From assembly GCA_045659025.1 (NCBI GenBank), contig JAZOWA010000023.1, positions 1 through 60,467 on the forward strand: a stretch of DNA of 60,467 bases, read 5' to 3'. Every line of letters begins with the position of its first letter. Within the stretch, counting starts at the first letter, position 1. Positions 33,674 through 44,000 of the stretch are shown piece after piece. A program made the translations under genes and the position numbers. Below the pieces are notes generated by a model that made no database searches, was not told where the DNA came from, and saw only the letters and a program-made list of their open reading frames with translations. Source of the stretch: SIG455 sp045659025 (lineage in GTDB: Bacteria; Bacillota; Clostridia; UMGS1810).

Positions 33674-34747
33674 TCATGGTGTAAATTTATCGCCTTGCCT
33701 AATTTCTTCAAGATAATCATCGTTTATATCTGCATCTTCGAAAGTCGCCATTTTATTCATAATTGCACATGATGCTTCTATCACCTGGAAGGCAAGCGGA
33801 CATCCGCTTCCCTCCCCTAACCTCATATCGAGGTTAAGCATCGGCTCAAGACCAATCTCCTTTATCGCCAGATTGTATCCCAGTTCAAAAGAGGCGTGGC
33901 TGGCGATAAGGTATTGAGATACAGCGGGACAAATCTTCACCGCACAAAGTGCAGCTACCGCAGAAATCAATCCATCTATTACAACAGGTCTTTTGGTCAC
34001 AGCAGTTCCCAAGAAAGCACCACACATAGCCGCAATATCAAAACCACCCACCTTGGCAAGCACATCAACAATATCATTTTTATCGGGGTTGTTTACGGCG
34101 ACAGCGTGATTTATAACCGCTTTTTTCTTTTCAAAAGCTTCGTCTGAAATTCCGCCGCCTCTGCCAGTCACCTTTTCGGCACCCACTCCCAAAATCACTG
34201 AAAGAACTGCTGATGCAGTGGTGGTGTTGCCTATGCCCATTTCACCGATGCCGATAATATCCGCTTCTGTATCCTTTGCCAACTCTGCGCCAACCACAAT
34301 AGCTTTCAAAGCCTGATCTTTGGTCATTGCCGGACCTTTGGCAATGTTAGATGTGCCATATGCTATCTTTTTATTGACAACGCCATCATCAGTTATATCG
34401 CCATTAATGCCTACATCACACACGGTAATCTTACCACCAAAATGTGCGTTCAGCACGGCCGCGCCGGTTTTTTCTTTCGTCAGGTTGATTGCTTGCTTCA
34501 ACGTTACGGACTGAGGTGCTGAAGACACGCCCTCACTCACCACTCCATTATCTGCCGCAAACACCAGCAGGTGCTTTCTCTCTATATTATTATGTACCTT
34601 GCCCGAAATACCCGCAAGTTGTATGGATATGTCCTCAAGTTTGCCAAGACTACCCGGAGGTTTTGCCAGTCTTTGCTGATATTTCCTCGCTTCATCCATC
34701 GCTGTGACGTCAAGCGGTTTTATCTCATCAATCAAAGATTTAATCAT
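33674..34747 (-). CDS. cobT: Nicotinate-nucleotide--dimethylbenzimidazole phosphoribosyltransferase
   Basis: 357 aa. PPGSLGKLE near the N-terminus, the GIGEMGIGNTT motif and the catalytic-glutamate segment MRLGEGSGCPLAF identify CobT, which activates the lower-ligand base as its alpha-ribotide. Two adjacent ATGs (34750 and 34747) follow GGAGG; the second is better spaced. Together with cobU, cobS and cobC it completes the nucleotide-loop assembly branch. Confidence 0.95.
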   Translation of the reverse strand: MIKSLIDEIKPLDVTAMDEARKYQQRLAKPPGSLGKLEDISIQLAGISGKVHNNIERKHLLVFAADNGVVSEGVSSAPQSVTLKQAINLTKEKTGAAVLNAHFGGKITVCDVGINGDITDDGVVNKKIAYGTSNIAKGPAMTKDQALKAIVVGAELAKDTEADIIGIGEMGIGNTTTASAVLSVILGVGAEKVTGRGGGISDEAFEKKKAVINHAVAVNNPDKNDIVDVLAKVGGFDIAAMCGAFLGTAVTKRPVVIDGLISAVAALCAVKICPAVSQYLIASHASFELGYNLAIKEIGLEPMLNLDMRLGEGSGCPLAFQVIEASCAIMNKMATFEDADINDDYLEEIRQGDKFTP

Positions 34748-34764
34748 CATACCCTCCTGTTTTA

Positions 34765-35706
34765 TTAACGATATATTCCGTATTTCAATTTGATTCTTTC
34801 AAGTTTCTGAATCAATTTCTCACCAAAAATGAGGTTGAATATTGATGCCGCTATTGCATGCGCAAAGTCATAAGGTGCACCTGAAAGATAATAAATCTTC
34901 AATGTTTCCCAGCTTACCTCCGGGCTACCCGGGATACTCGCCGAACTTAGCATTGCAAATATATTCATCAATCCGCCATAAAGTATAAACGTGGTGAAAA
35001 ATGTAAATATGGTCAAAGTGAAATCATCCACGGGAAGTTGTTTTCGTTGTACAATAACGCCCAACAATAATCCCACTGCACCAAAAGCATACAATCTCCA
35101 ACCAAAAAATGATGCACCATCTCTTGGCGGAAAAAGTACATACGATAAGTAAGCAACAATAATTGCAAATATCACACATATAACAGGGCCCATCACTGCA
35201 CGAAAATCTCTTGATTTTTTCTTTTCAAGGTTGGCTCTGTTAAATGCAAGTCCTGCCAAGAAGCCAAGCAGACCCCAACAAAACATCTGCCAAGGACTCC
35301 ACGGGCCTTGACCGGTATAAAAGTTAAGAACAAATCTACCCAATGCACCAATCAGAAATCCCGCTTCAGGACCTAAAGCAATTCCGCATACAATGATTAT
35401 TGCGGTACCTGCGCGAAGTGGAATTGTGACACTGCAAATCAAATGTGCACAAACCGCAATAGCACACATAACGGCAATAAGCACTATCTCACGGGCTTTT
35501 GGCTTACGTCTTTCAAACACCATAAAGAAAGGCAACATAGTAAGCGCAAGAATAATAAGGCTTATCAAAATGTACTTTCGGTCATTAAACAGCGTAACAC
35601 CAAGGGACATTATGAGCGGGATGGCAATAAAAATCAAAGCCGCCGAAACCGCAGTTCGTTTACGCGCAGCAATCGCTACTTGACTTTCGTCATAGCCTCT
35701 TCGCAT
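34765..35706 (-). CDS. ECF transporter substrate-binding (S) component, probably for a corrinoid
   Basis: 313 aa with about eight hydrophobic segments. The central part (IPLRAGTAIIIVCGIALGPE, FLIGALGRFVLNFYTGQGPW, PWQMFCWGLLGFLAGLAF) has the layout of ECF S components. The start ATG 35706 follows AGGAGG at 10 nt and lies inside the 3' end of the fused ATPase gene. The corrinoid substrate is inferred from the cobalamin riboswitch far upstream and cobT directly downstream. It is not recognisably BtuC/D/F. Confidence 0.8.
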   Translation of the reverse strand: MRRGYDESQVAIAARKRTAVSAALIFIAIPLIMSLGVTLFNDRKYILISLIILALTMLPFFMVFERRKPKAREIVLIAVMCAIAVCAHLICSVTIPLRAGTAIIIVCGIALGPEAGFLIGALGRFVLNFYTGQGPWSPWQMFCWGLLGFLAGLAFNRANLEKKKSRDFRAVMGPVICVIFAIIVAYLSYVLFPPRDGASFFGWRLYAFGAVGLLLGVIVQRKQLPVDDFTLTIFTFFTTFILYGGLMNIFAMLSSASIPGSPEVSWETLKIYYLSGAPYDFAHAIAASIFNLIFGEKLIQKLERIKLKYGIYR

Positions 35707-37385
35707 TTTTTTGCTACCTCCTCCCATGTGATTGTATCAGGGAACCACATACCGGCAAGCCTATTCGCTGACGTGGTGTAAAAACTATTTCCGGCAAAGA
35801 AAGATTCCGGTGTGCCGATTGATACAACTTCTCCATCAAAAACAAGAGCACAACGATCTGCATATGTAGCCGAGAATTCTATATCATGAGTCACCATCAG
35901 GATAGTCACACCCTGAGCACTCAGTTTCTTCAGTATATCTGCCAAAGTGCGTTTGAAAAACGGATCTATGCCCTTTGTGGGCTCGTCCAAAAGAAGAATA
36001 TTAGGCTTAAGAAGCAGAAGTTTACCAAGGGCAAGTCTCTGCCCCTCACCACCCGAAAGATCATAAGGGTGAGAATCTTTAAGGCGCTCTATTTCCATTT
36101 TCTTGAGCATATCACACACGGATTTATCTTTCTCTTCCTCGGTGATTTTCTCATACACTAAGGCTTCTTTCAGTTCCTCATATACTGTAATCTCAGTAAA
36201 AAGAGCCTGAGGGTTTTGAGGGAGATATGATATTCCTCTGCAAAACAACTCTTCATCAGAAATCTTATCTAAATTTTTTCCGTTGATTTCTATGACGCCG
36301 CTATCTTTTTTCACGGTTTTAGTCAAGACCTTAAGCATCGTAGTCTTACCAACACCATTACCACCCAAAACCGCGAAGAACTCACCTTTTTTCACATCAA
36401 GGTTTACGCCTCTGAGAGTATCTTCTCTGCCTTTATTGTAGCGGAACTGGACTTCCTTCATAGAAATTGCATAGGAATCATTATCTTTTTTGCCAAAAAG
36501 TGATTTGATACCACCCGTTGAGTCTTTATTGCATTTAACTTCCCCATCTGGTTCACCGAGCATTTTGGTTAACCATATACGGCCGTCCTTGACGGTTAAC
36601 GGGCAATTATCCGTCACACCATTTTTACATGCAATCTTAACCACGGCAGGCAGACCACAAAACATCTCCTGACATTCTCCCGCTTGTATACGTGAAATTG
36701 TATTATGAGGCGTATCATCAATCACGAGATGTCCATCATCCATCACAAGCACTCGGTCTGCTATGGGGAATAATTCCTCAAGACGATGTTCGGAAATAAT
36801 AATAGTAGTACCGAGTTCGGTGTTTATTTTCTTCAAAGTGGCTATAAACTCAGATGCCGAAATAGGATCAAGCTGGCTGGTAGGCTCGTCAAGTATCAGA
36901 AGTTTTGGCTTCATCACCATAATAGAGGCAAGATTCAGAAGTTGTTTCTGCCCGCCCGACAGTTCACACACATTCTTACGAAACCAGGTCTGTATGCCAA
37001 AGAAACTTGCCATCTCCGCCACACGACGCTTGATAGTAAGATTATCAAACCCAAGGCTTTCCATGCCAAAGGCAAGTTCGTGCCACACCTTATCCGTCAC
37101 AATCTGATTATCGGGATTCTGCTGAACAAAGCCGATTTCACTTGCACACAGGCGCTTGGGTAGGTCCTCAATTTCCTGCTCTTTATAAAGTACATTTCCT
37201 TCCAGTTTACCATAGGGCATCAAGTTCTTCTTCATCTGTCTCAGCAAAGTGCTCTTTCCGCATCCGGACTTTCCGCACAAAACTATGAACTCAGAGCTAT
37301 CTACAGAGAAGTTGATATTCTTAAGTGCCGGTTGGTCACAGCCGGGATATGTAAAACTTGTATTCTTAAATTCAATTATCTTCAT
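35676..37385 (-). CDS. ECF transporter ATPase, two ABC domains fused
   Basis: 569 aa. Domain 1: Walker A GKSGCGKST, signature ELSGGQKQLL, Walker B LLILDEPTSQLDP. Domain 2 (from about residue 310): Walker A GGNGVGKTT, signature DLSGGEGQR, Walker B ILLLDEPTKGIDP. This fuses the A and A' halves normally made as two EcfA proteins. ATG overlaps the EcfT stop (ATGA) and the 3' end overlaps the S component by 31 nt, so all three are coupled. Confidence 0.93.
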   Translation of the reverse strand: MKIIEFKNTSFTYPGCDQPALKNINFSVDSSEFIVLCGKSGCGKSTLLRQMKKNLMPYGKLEGNVLYKEQEIEDLPKRLCASEIGFVQQNPDNQIVTDKVWHELAFGMESLGFDNLTIKRRVAEMASFFGIQTWFRKNVCELSGGQKQLLNLASIMVMKPKLLILDEPTSQLDPISASEFIATLKKINTELGTTIIISEHRLEELFPIADRVLVMDDGHLVIDDTPHNTISRIQAGECQEMFCGLPAVVKIACKNGVTDNCPLTVKDGRIWLTKMLGEPDGEVKCNKDSTGGIKSLFGKKDNDSYAISMKEVQFRYNKGREDTLRGVNLDVKKGEFFAVLGGNGVGKTTMLKVLTKTVKKDSGVIEINGKNLDKISDEELFCRGISYLPQNPQALFTEITVYEELKEALVYEKITEEEKDKSVCDMLKKMEIERLKDSHPYDLSGGEGQRLALGKLLLLKPNILLLDEPTKGIDPFFKRTLADILKKLSAQGVTILMVTHDIEFSATYADRCALVFDGEVVSIGTPESFFAGNSFYTTSANRLAGMWFPDTITWEEVAKKCEEAMTKVK

Positions 37386-38287
37386 CGATTTCTACCTCTG
37401 ATATCCATAATCACTGCAGAGTACATAAGTGCACAGAATGCAATTATTGAAACGATTTGCTTAAAAGAAAGCGGTGTAAGCAGTATAGTGGGATAATAAT
37501 AAATATTTGTATAATCCATAGCGCAGGCAACAATGCATATAACACTCAAAACAATTATCACTGCAAGAACGCAACATTCCTTTGCTGTCAACCTGAACAG
37601 ATGAAAGCTTGTCCTTCCCCTGAGACCATAACCTCTTGCCTCCATCGAATCCGCGCTTTCAATAGACGCCTCTAACGACCAGGCAATGAGTATGGACACC
37701 TCTTTGCCAAACTGACGAATACGACCCATGAGGTTTCTTCCTTTTTTGCCACGTCCCATACAACGCTGTGCAGCAGAGACTTCTATGAATCGGGTTTTCA
37801 ATAGAGGAATGAACCGCATTATCATTGACAGTGTCAATGCAATCACAGGGGCAATCCTGCCGAAAAGATATATGAATTTATCTTCTGTAACTATATTGGT
37901 AAAGCAGGTAAACCATATCATCACACTACTGAGCATTACACCCTGCACAACACCGAAGATAATCGCCTCTAAAGTGATGCGGTTGCCATTTAAGTAAAAC
38001 AACACTGTCACGCCGTTATGTACATTGAGGGTGTTAAGAAGCACCGTAATCAACATAACGGGCAGAAGCACCATACAGTTGAATACTATTGCTTTCTTGC
38101 CTCTCAGCAATATTGAATATATCCATGCCGTGAGGAAAGACGCCACAAGAAACAACGGGTGATTGGAAAACATAGTAATACCAATGACCACGGCAAAATA
38201 TATAAAATTAATTAGCGGATGGCTACGGTAAAAAACACCGTTTTCGCCGATACCGCAAAGTTTAGTTTCGCCCTTGATTTTTACCAT
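37382..38287 (-). CDS. ECF transporter transmembrane (T) component
   Basis: 301 aa with five to six membrane segments. The coupling helices are marked by AAQRCMGRG and SMEARGYGLRGRT, the Ala-Arg-Gly motifs that contact the ATPases in EcfT. RBS GGGAG. Overlaps the DUF4430 gene by 7 nt and the ATPase gene by 4 nt, which ties the extracellular DUF4430 protein to the transporter. Confidence 0.92.
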   Translation of the reverse strand: MVKIKGETKLCGIGENGVFYRSHPLINFIYFAVVIGITMFSNHPLFLVASFLTAWIYSILLRGKKAIVFNCMVLLPVMLITVLLNTLNVHNGVTVLFYLNGNRITLEAIIFGVVQGVMLSSVMIWFTCFTNIVTEDKFIYLFGRIAPVIALTLSMIMRFIPLLKTRFIEVSAAQRCMGRGKKGRNLMGRIRQFGKEVSILIAWSLEASIESADSMEARGYGLRGRTSFHLFRLTAKECCVLAVIIVLSVICIVACAMDYTNIYYYPTILLTPLSFKQIVSIIAFCALMYSAVIMDIRGRNR

Positions 38288-38991
38288 GTTGAATTATCTC
38301 CCACATCTACTCCCAAATCGCAAGTATAAACCCACACAATAGCATCCCCGTCCTTGACTTGGTAAGCAGCACATCCGTAGTTAGGGAACTTGCTATTGAC
38401 TTTATACATCCATCCACTAAGGGGACCACCATCCAACTCATAGAGGTAGTTGATGCCTTCTATGTATTTGCCACTATAAAGATTATCATCACGGAATTCC
38501 ATATGGATATTTTTTTCCTTAGTAGCGCGAAGAAGAATATCAAACACACTTTCACCCGGAGTGTACTCTATTTTGGCAGCAGCTAAAACCACACCATTCT
38601 GAGGCACATAAGGGGCCACGGCTTGATTCTCAAGCTTGGATGTGTCAGCAACCGTATCACACCTGATTTCAATAGTGCAAAAATGTTGTTGTGTATTTAA
38701 AGAAGGTGTGGCGGGAGTTTCCGCTACAGTTACTGCAGGTTGTTCTTCTATCTGTTTAGTCGTTTCTGTTGATTTTACCTCTTCTGTCTTTTTATCCTTT
38801 GTAGATTGAACTTCTACAGACTTCTCAAGTTCTAGCTGATTTTTTTGAGAAACCTCTTCAGTTGGCGTCGAAACTACAGAAGCATTTTCCGATTGATTAG
38901 CAGGTTCAATATCCAGTTTCAAAATAGCAGTTACGGCTATCAGCAAAATCAAAGCAGTAATTATGATTGTGCGTATGTTTTTTCTGTTCAT
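38281..38991 (-). CDS. Membrane-anchored DUF4430 (transcobalamin C-terminal-like) protein
   Basis: 236 aa. One N-terminal membrane anchor (residues about 8-27), a Thr/Glu/Lys/Val-rich low-complexity linker (about 30-100), then a DUF4430 domain (about 105-230) with GESVFDILLRATKE, the DGGPLSGWMYKVN motif and DGDAIVWVYTCD. DUF4430 is named for similarity to the C-terminal domain of vertebrate transcobalamin and intrinsic factor. The domain would stand on a stalk outside the membrane. Overlap with the EcfT gene suggests it hands substrate to the importer. Confidence 0.85.
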   Translation of the reverse strand: MNRKNIRTIIITALILLIAVTAILKLDIEPANQSENASVVSTPTEEVSQKNQLELEKSVEVQSTKDKKTEEVKSTETTKQIEEQPAVTVAETPATPSLNTQQHFCTIEIRCDTVADTSKLENQAVAPYVPQNGVVLAAAKIEYTPGESVFDILLRATKEKNIHMEFRDDNLYSGKYIEGINYLYELDGGPLSGWMYKVNSKFPNYGCAAYQVKDGDAIVWVYTCDLGVDVGDNSTW

Positions 38992-39001
38992 AAAATTATT
39001 C

Positions 39002-40900
39002 TTATCTCCTTAAAGATGTGTAAAACCTTGCAATCATAGCAGATGCCTGAGCACGAGTAGCCTTATCTGCAGGGGCAAAACACATCCCGTCGCCATCCGC
39101 TATCCCGTTTATAACTCCTGCCTGCCGCATCAAAGAAACCGCCTCAATGGCCTTGGGACTGATAGCAGCAGCATCAGTAAATTCAATAGGATTATTTATC
39201 AACGAAAGCTCAGAATGAGCCACATTTAACATATAACAATAAAGCATATAAGACATATCTTCACGGGTAATGGGTTCATCCGGCATATATTTGTCAGTAT
39301 CTGTATCTACGATTTTGTTTTTTACCGCCCACGCAACTGCAGGAGCAAACCATTCCTCACCGACATCTGCAAAGGCATCTGTGCTACAACTTGAAAAATC
39401 ATCTCCCGACATATTCGCCAAAATCTGAGCAAATTGTGCACGGGTTATCGTACCTTCGGGAGCAAACATTCCATTGCCCACACCGTTTACTATTTTGCGT
39501 CGTGCCATATATGCGATATTCTCTCGTGCCCAGTGCGATCCGGTGTCATCAAAAATGCCTAGAGCATTTTCATAGCAATAAAGATATCCGCCATCATTAT
39601 ACCATATAAGCGAGCCATCTGCAGCTACAATTACACTCTGAGAGCAGTATTGACTTCTGCCAATACCTTCTATCACCTCATAGATCGGTGTGGTTTGTCC
39701 TTGCCGGTCGGAAATAATCCAAAGTTCAGACTTATCGTTGCCATTTGGTGCATAAGGCACCATATAAATATAAATCTGCCAATTATTTTCCGCATTAGCA
39801 TATGCAGTGGTTATTCCTGCGCTACCCTTAGTAAGAAGAGGCACAGAATAAATCTCTTTCAATGTAACGGCATCAAGAACACGGAATGGCTCGTTCGACC
39901 CCATTGTATGTCCGCCACCGCCAAGATACAAGCGACCTTTGTATATAACTGGTGTGGACTGTGTTCCCCCACCCTCTGTCAATGATATCCACTTGCACAC
40001 AGAGGATGCTCTTGGCATTCCGTCAGCTTCAAGCTCATACGAGAAAACTGCGGCGTGGTTATTAGACTGGTTGGAAGCTACATAAAGTCTCTTCAACTCA
40101 CTATTATACACGATTGTAGAACGAATAGCAAATTCTTCGCCTATGTCGAAAATTCTGGTTTCTCCACTTTTATAGTTTACTACATAAAGCGAATTATTAC
40201 AACCAAAGTAACAATATTCTCCAACAAATGTTGCACCATTGAAGCTAAACCCATATTTACCACCAGGCGTTACACTCCATACCATTGGTTTAATCTCATT
40301 AGGACGTGTCGCATCATCGTCCTCAGTGCTAAAGCCTGCATAGATTGCATTTCTGCCATAAATACCTGTGACAAAATATCCATCATGGTACATAATGGGT
40401 GATTGGAATTGTCCGCTACCAAAGGACTCAGTCACATATAGTTGAGTAAGAGTATCTGCATCAAACACGCGGATAAAAGCACCTTTTACATCAATGCCAT
40501 CATCTAAATTATCCTTTTGGCAAGGAACAAAAATCTTGCCATCACCATAAGCAATATTTATAAAAAACTGATTGACCGGCTCACCATAAACCTGAGCCTT
40601 GCCTACTTCTTCGCCGGTTGTAAGATCTATTTTGCGCAAATACTGAGAACTGTAATAATAAACATAGTTACCTACAACTATGGGGCTACCAGGGACATCA
40701 CACCATGTGTTACCGGTGTTCTTCTCCCAGCGAAGTTTCAAATCTGCACCTTTGACGGCACCGTCTCCGCCAGAGATACCCTGAGAGTTGGGATTACCTA
40801 AGAACTGTGGCCAATCAGCAGCACTGACCGAACAGGTCATCAATCCCATAAATATCATTGTAACAATCCAAATTGATATAAGTCTCCTGAATTTTTTCAT
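39002..40900 (-). CDS. Secreted PQQ-type beta-propeller protein with three SLH domains
   Basis: 632 aa. Signal peptide cleaved near SVSA/ADWP. Residues about 28-445 form a PQQ-like beta propeller (DWPQFLGN, GSPIVVGNYVYYYSS, STPVIYKGRLYLGGGG, RSQYCSQSVIVAADGSLIW). Three SLH repeats follow (about 450-632: HWARENIAYMARRKIVNG..., WFAPAVAWAVKNKIVD..., SPKAIEAVSLMRQAGVING...), so it is held in the cell wall. Start ATG 40900 with GGAGG at 7 nt. It lies between the giant surface protein and the anchored DUF4430 protein. The role is inferred as part of corrinoid capture; the ligand is unknown. Confidence 0.82.
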   Translation of the reverse strand: MKKFRRLISIWIVTMIFMGLMTCSVSAADWPQFLGNPNSQGISGGDGAVKGADLKLRWEKNTGNTWCDVPGSPIVVGNYVYYYSSQYLRKIDLTTGEEVGKAQVYGEPVNQFFINIAYGDGKIFVPCQKDNLDDGIDVKGAFIRVFDADTLTQLYVTESFGSGQFQSPIMYHDGYFVTGIYGRNAIYAGFSTEDDDATRPNEIKPMVWSVTPGGKYGFSFNGATFVGEYCYFGCNNSLYVVNYKSGETRIFDIGEEFAIRSTIVYNSELKRLYVASNQSNNHAAVFSYELEADGMPRASSVCKWISLTEGGGTQSTPVIYKGRLYLGGGGHTMGSNEPFRVLDAVTLKEIYSVPLLTKGSAGITTAYANAENNWQIYIYMVPYAPNGNDKSELWIISDRQGQTTPIYEVIEGIGRSQYCSQSVIVAADGSLIWYNDGGYLYCYENALGIFDDTGSHWARENIAYMARRKIVNGVGNGMFAPEGTITRAQFAQILANMSGDDFSSCSTDAFADVGEEWFAPAVAWAVKNKIVDTDTDKYMPDEPITREDMSYMLYCYMLNVAHSELSLINNPIEFTDAAAISPKAIEAVSLMRQAGVINGIADGDGMCFAPADKATRAQASAMIARFYTSLRR

Positions 40901-40922
40901 ATTGTTTCCTCCCAAGGGTTTC

Positions 40923-40951
40923 TGTATATATTCAAAAATCTTTAATTACAA
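40923..40951 (-). promoter_or_regulatory. Possible internal promoter before the beta-propeller gene
   Basis: TTGTAA (40946-40951), 17-nt spacer, TATACA (40923-40928) on the minus strand. If active, the downstream transporter and cob genes could escape the riboswitch. Confidence 0.4.
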
Positions 40952-41007
40952 AAGATAGATTTTTCAATTTAATAATATTTTTAAAGTACAAGTTTACATC
41001 AAATCAG

Positions 41008-41057
41008 CTTACGGCAATCTGCCCGCAGCAGAAAACTGCGGGCGATTTTGCCGAAGC
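41008..41057 (-). other. Strong 50-nt hairpin between the giant gene and the beta-propeller gene
   Basis: An outer stem (GCTTCGGCAA with TTGCCGTAAGC, minus strand; 41048-41057 with 41008-41018) encloses a perfect 7-bp stem CCCGCAG/CTGCGGG (41036-41042 with 41022-41028). There is no T-run after it, so it is not a standard terminator. It may protect the 3' end of the surface-protein mRNA or reduce downstream expression. Confidence 0.6.
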
Positions 41058-41066
41058 ATTATGGCT

Positions 41067-44000
41067 TTATTTTACCATAATGGTTACAAGACGCTGCAAT
41101 ATAGCAGCAACTTCTGTTCTGGTTGCATTTCCGTCAGAATCGAGAATGTTACCGGGTTTGCCGTTGATAATGCCGGCACCAATTGCCCATGAGTTGGCTT
41201 CTCTTGCCCACTCGTTAGTCTTAAGATGATCATTAAACTGTGTGAGATCGCCCTTATCATCAGTGGGTATATCAAGATGGCGTGCATAACGATACAATAT
41301 GGTTGCCACCTGTTCTCTGGTGACCTCTTCATTCGGTGCGAACGAAGAATCCGTCACGCCATTTACAATACCATTTGCATTTGCCCATGCAACTGCATCA
41401 GCATACCACTGGCCTTCTGATACATCAGCAAAGCCAAGTTCGTAGCTGTTATCAGTATTTCCTTCAAGGCGATAAAGAACCGTCACAAGCATTGCTCGTG
41501 TCATTGTACTGTCTGTATCAAACTTGCCGTTACCAACACCCTGATAAAGTTCGCGTTCTGTAACGAATGCAATTGCATCTTTACCCCAATGATCCTCGGT
41601 ATCAGTGAACTTCTTGCTGTTATCGATCATCTTTATGGTGGCGCTTCCAGGGAGCATAGCATGGTGTTCACCCTCTGTTGTAATGTGCTTGGTTACAATT
41701 GTTTCTGTGCCATCTTCATTGACGATAACCATAATTTTGTTGCTATTTGCTTTAGGAATAACAACCTTCACACCACCTTCAATCTTATCAACTTTCTTTT
41801 CACCAACTGAAATACTGATTGAAATATTATCACTTGTATCACAGGATGTAACAATGCCAAGTTTATCTTTTTGTGAAGTAATGTCTGCAACTGCTTTTTC
41901 AGGTAATTCTATAGTAGCAACTGCCGTATTCACCTTAATACCCAAGTTGCTTTCCACTACCTTCTTCAATGACTCGCTCGGAAGTTCAATCGCTACCTTG
42001 TTAGCATTAGTGCCTGTTTCAGGAGAGATCTCTAAAATATCCAGATTGTCTTTCTCTGCCTTATTCAAAGCATCGACGATTTCTTGAGTATTAACTTCTA
42101 CCTTAACCTCTACACCGCCATTTACTGTGCCGTCGGAATTTTGAACGCTTTCTGCTTCGGAATTTGTTTCATCATCATTTCCTGAGCTAATATTACCTCC
42201 GCCACCGCCAGTACCACCGCTACTTGTCTTCTCGATTACTACAACTTCACATGTTGAAGGAGCAACGGGAGCATCGTTATAACTGCCCCAGATCGCCTCT
42301 CCGCTGACTTTAACTGTGTATGTGCCACTCTCTGCAAACTTCAAAGTGATTCTACCGCCTTCAGCAACAGAGGTTCTCATATCCTCTACTTCGTTATTGT
42401 CAGCGCTATATACAGTAACCGTAGCACCCACAGGAGCATGGAGAGCATTATAATTAGCATCACTTGCCATAAGATTTAATCCGTTCACTTTAAGTGAAAC
42501 ATTTGTACCGACCTTGGCAGAATAACTGCTGTTTTCAAACCATGTATAGAGGTCTGAATAGAATATATCATCCACACCATTTATAGCGGCAATTATATCA
42601 CCTTCACAAATAGCTTCATTAGTGGATTTTGCCCAACCATAATTGAGCGAATATGAAAATGTCGCATCACTGCTACCCCAGAACTTAGTAACCCATCCTT
42701 CAAGACCGTTTCCGGAAATTTCGGCATATCCAGCCTCTCCGTCAGAATGATGCTCGCGATGCAATGCACGGAATGCATCACTGATACAATATACTCCATC
42801 AGCATCTTCATCATATACTATAATAGGTTCATGCTGGACAACAATTTCACTACGATTAACAAATGTCATATATACACTAATTGAATCGTATTCATCGGGG
42901 GTGTAACCATCATCGTCGCTACTCTGATTTCTTTCAACGATAATTTCAGTAGTTGTAGGTTGGATATTATCTACGGCATCTATGCCGTTATAAGCTACTG
43001 TGATGATACTATCCTCAACGTCAAGACGACCTTTTGGTGACCATTCATAATTCTCAGTTCTCGTACTTGTACCATCATTGTAATAAACCGTTACCACCAT
43101 GCCCGTAGGATCAAAAGTTTCACCAATGGTATAGATGGTTTTTGAAGGCGGAGTTGTTACTTCAATGCGTTCTACCAAACGTACAGTAATCGGAATTTCA
43201 ACACTCTTATCTTCATAAGTGATTGTAATTGACTCCGTGTTTTTGGAAATAGTTGTAGGAGTACATATATAATTTGCGACTTCACAAACAGCTCCATCGC
43301 TATAACGAGCCGTTACAACCATGCCCACAGTATCAAAAGTTTCACCAATGGTATAGACAGTTTTTGAAGGCTGCGTTGTTACTTCAATACTCTCAACCAC
43401 AAAAACAGTAATCGGAATATCAATACTCTTGCTTTCATAAATAACGCTGATCGATTCTGTATCTCTGGAAATAAGCTCAGGAGTATATGAGTAATTTGCG
43501 ACTTCACAAACTGCACCATCACTATAAACGGCTTCAATTATCATACCCGAAGAATCAAAGTTATCTCCTATATGGTACGATGTTTTTGTTGGTAATGACT
43601 TAACCTGAATTCTTTCCAACACCACCATCGTAACAGATACAGTTATATTAGTAGTCATGCCATTATAGGAAACAGCTACTCTTTGTTCTCCAGATTCGGC
43701 AAAGGGTGTTTTGTCGTAAGTATAATCGTTGATAACTTCACTAAAAATGCTTCCATCAGCCAACTTAAAGTTAAGTGTCACCTCCATGCCAGAAGGATCA
43801 AATATATCACCAATATTATAGATAGTCTTATCAGGTGTTGTGGCACTGATGCCAATCACCTCTCCTACAGGGATAGAGATATCGGGCATACTGCCAAGAT
43901 AGCAATTAATATTATCGCTGGTAGTGTTTGCAGGTGGAGTTACACCAAGCTTTTCATAGTGAGAACCAAGAAGATATGGCATAAAACCACCCACGTTAAA

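Noticed and set aside
42960..43870. CRISPR-like periodicity
   Set aside because: The repetition is from tandem Big_3 protein repeats in the giant gene (about 75 codons each, diverged), not short identical DNA repeats with spacers.
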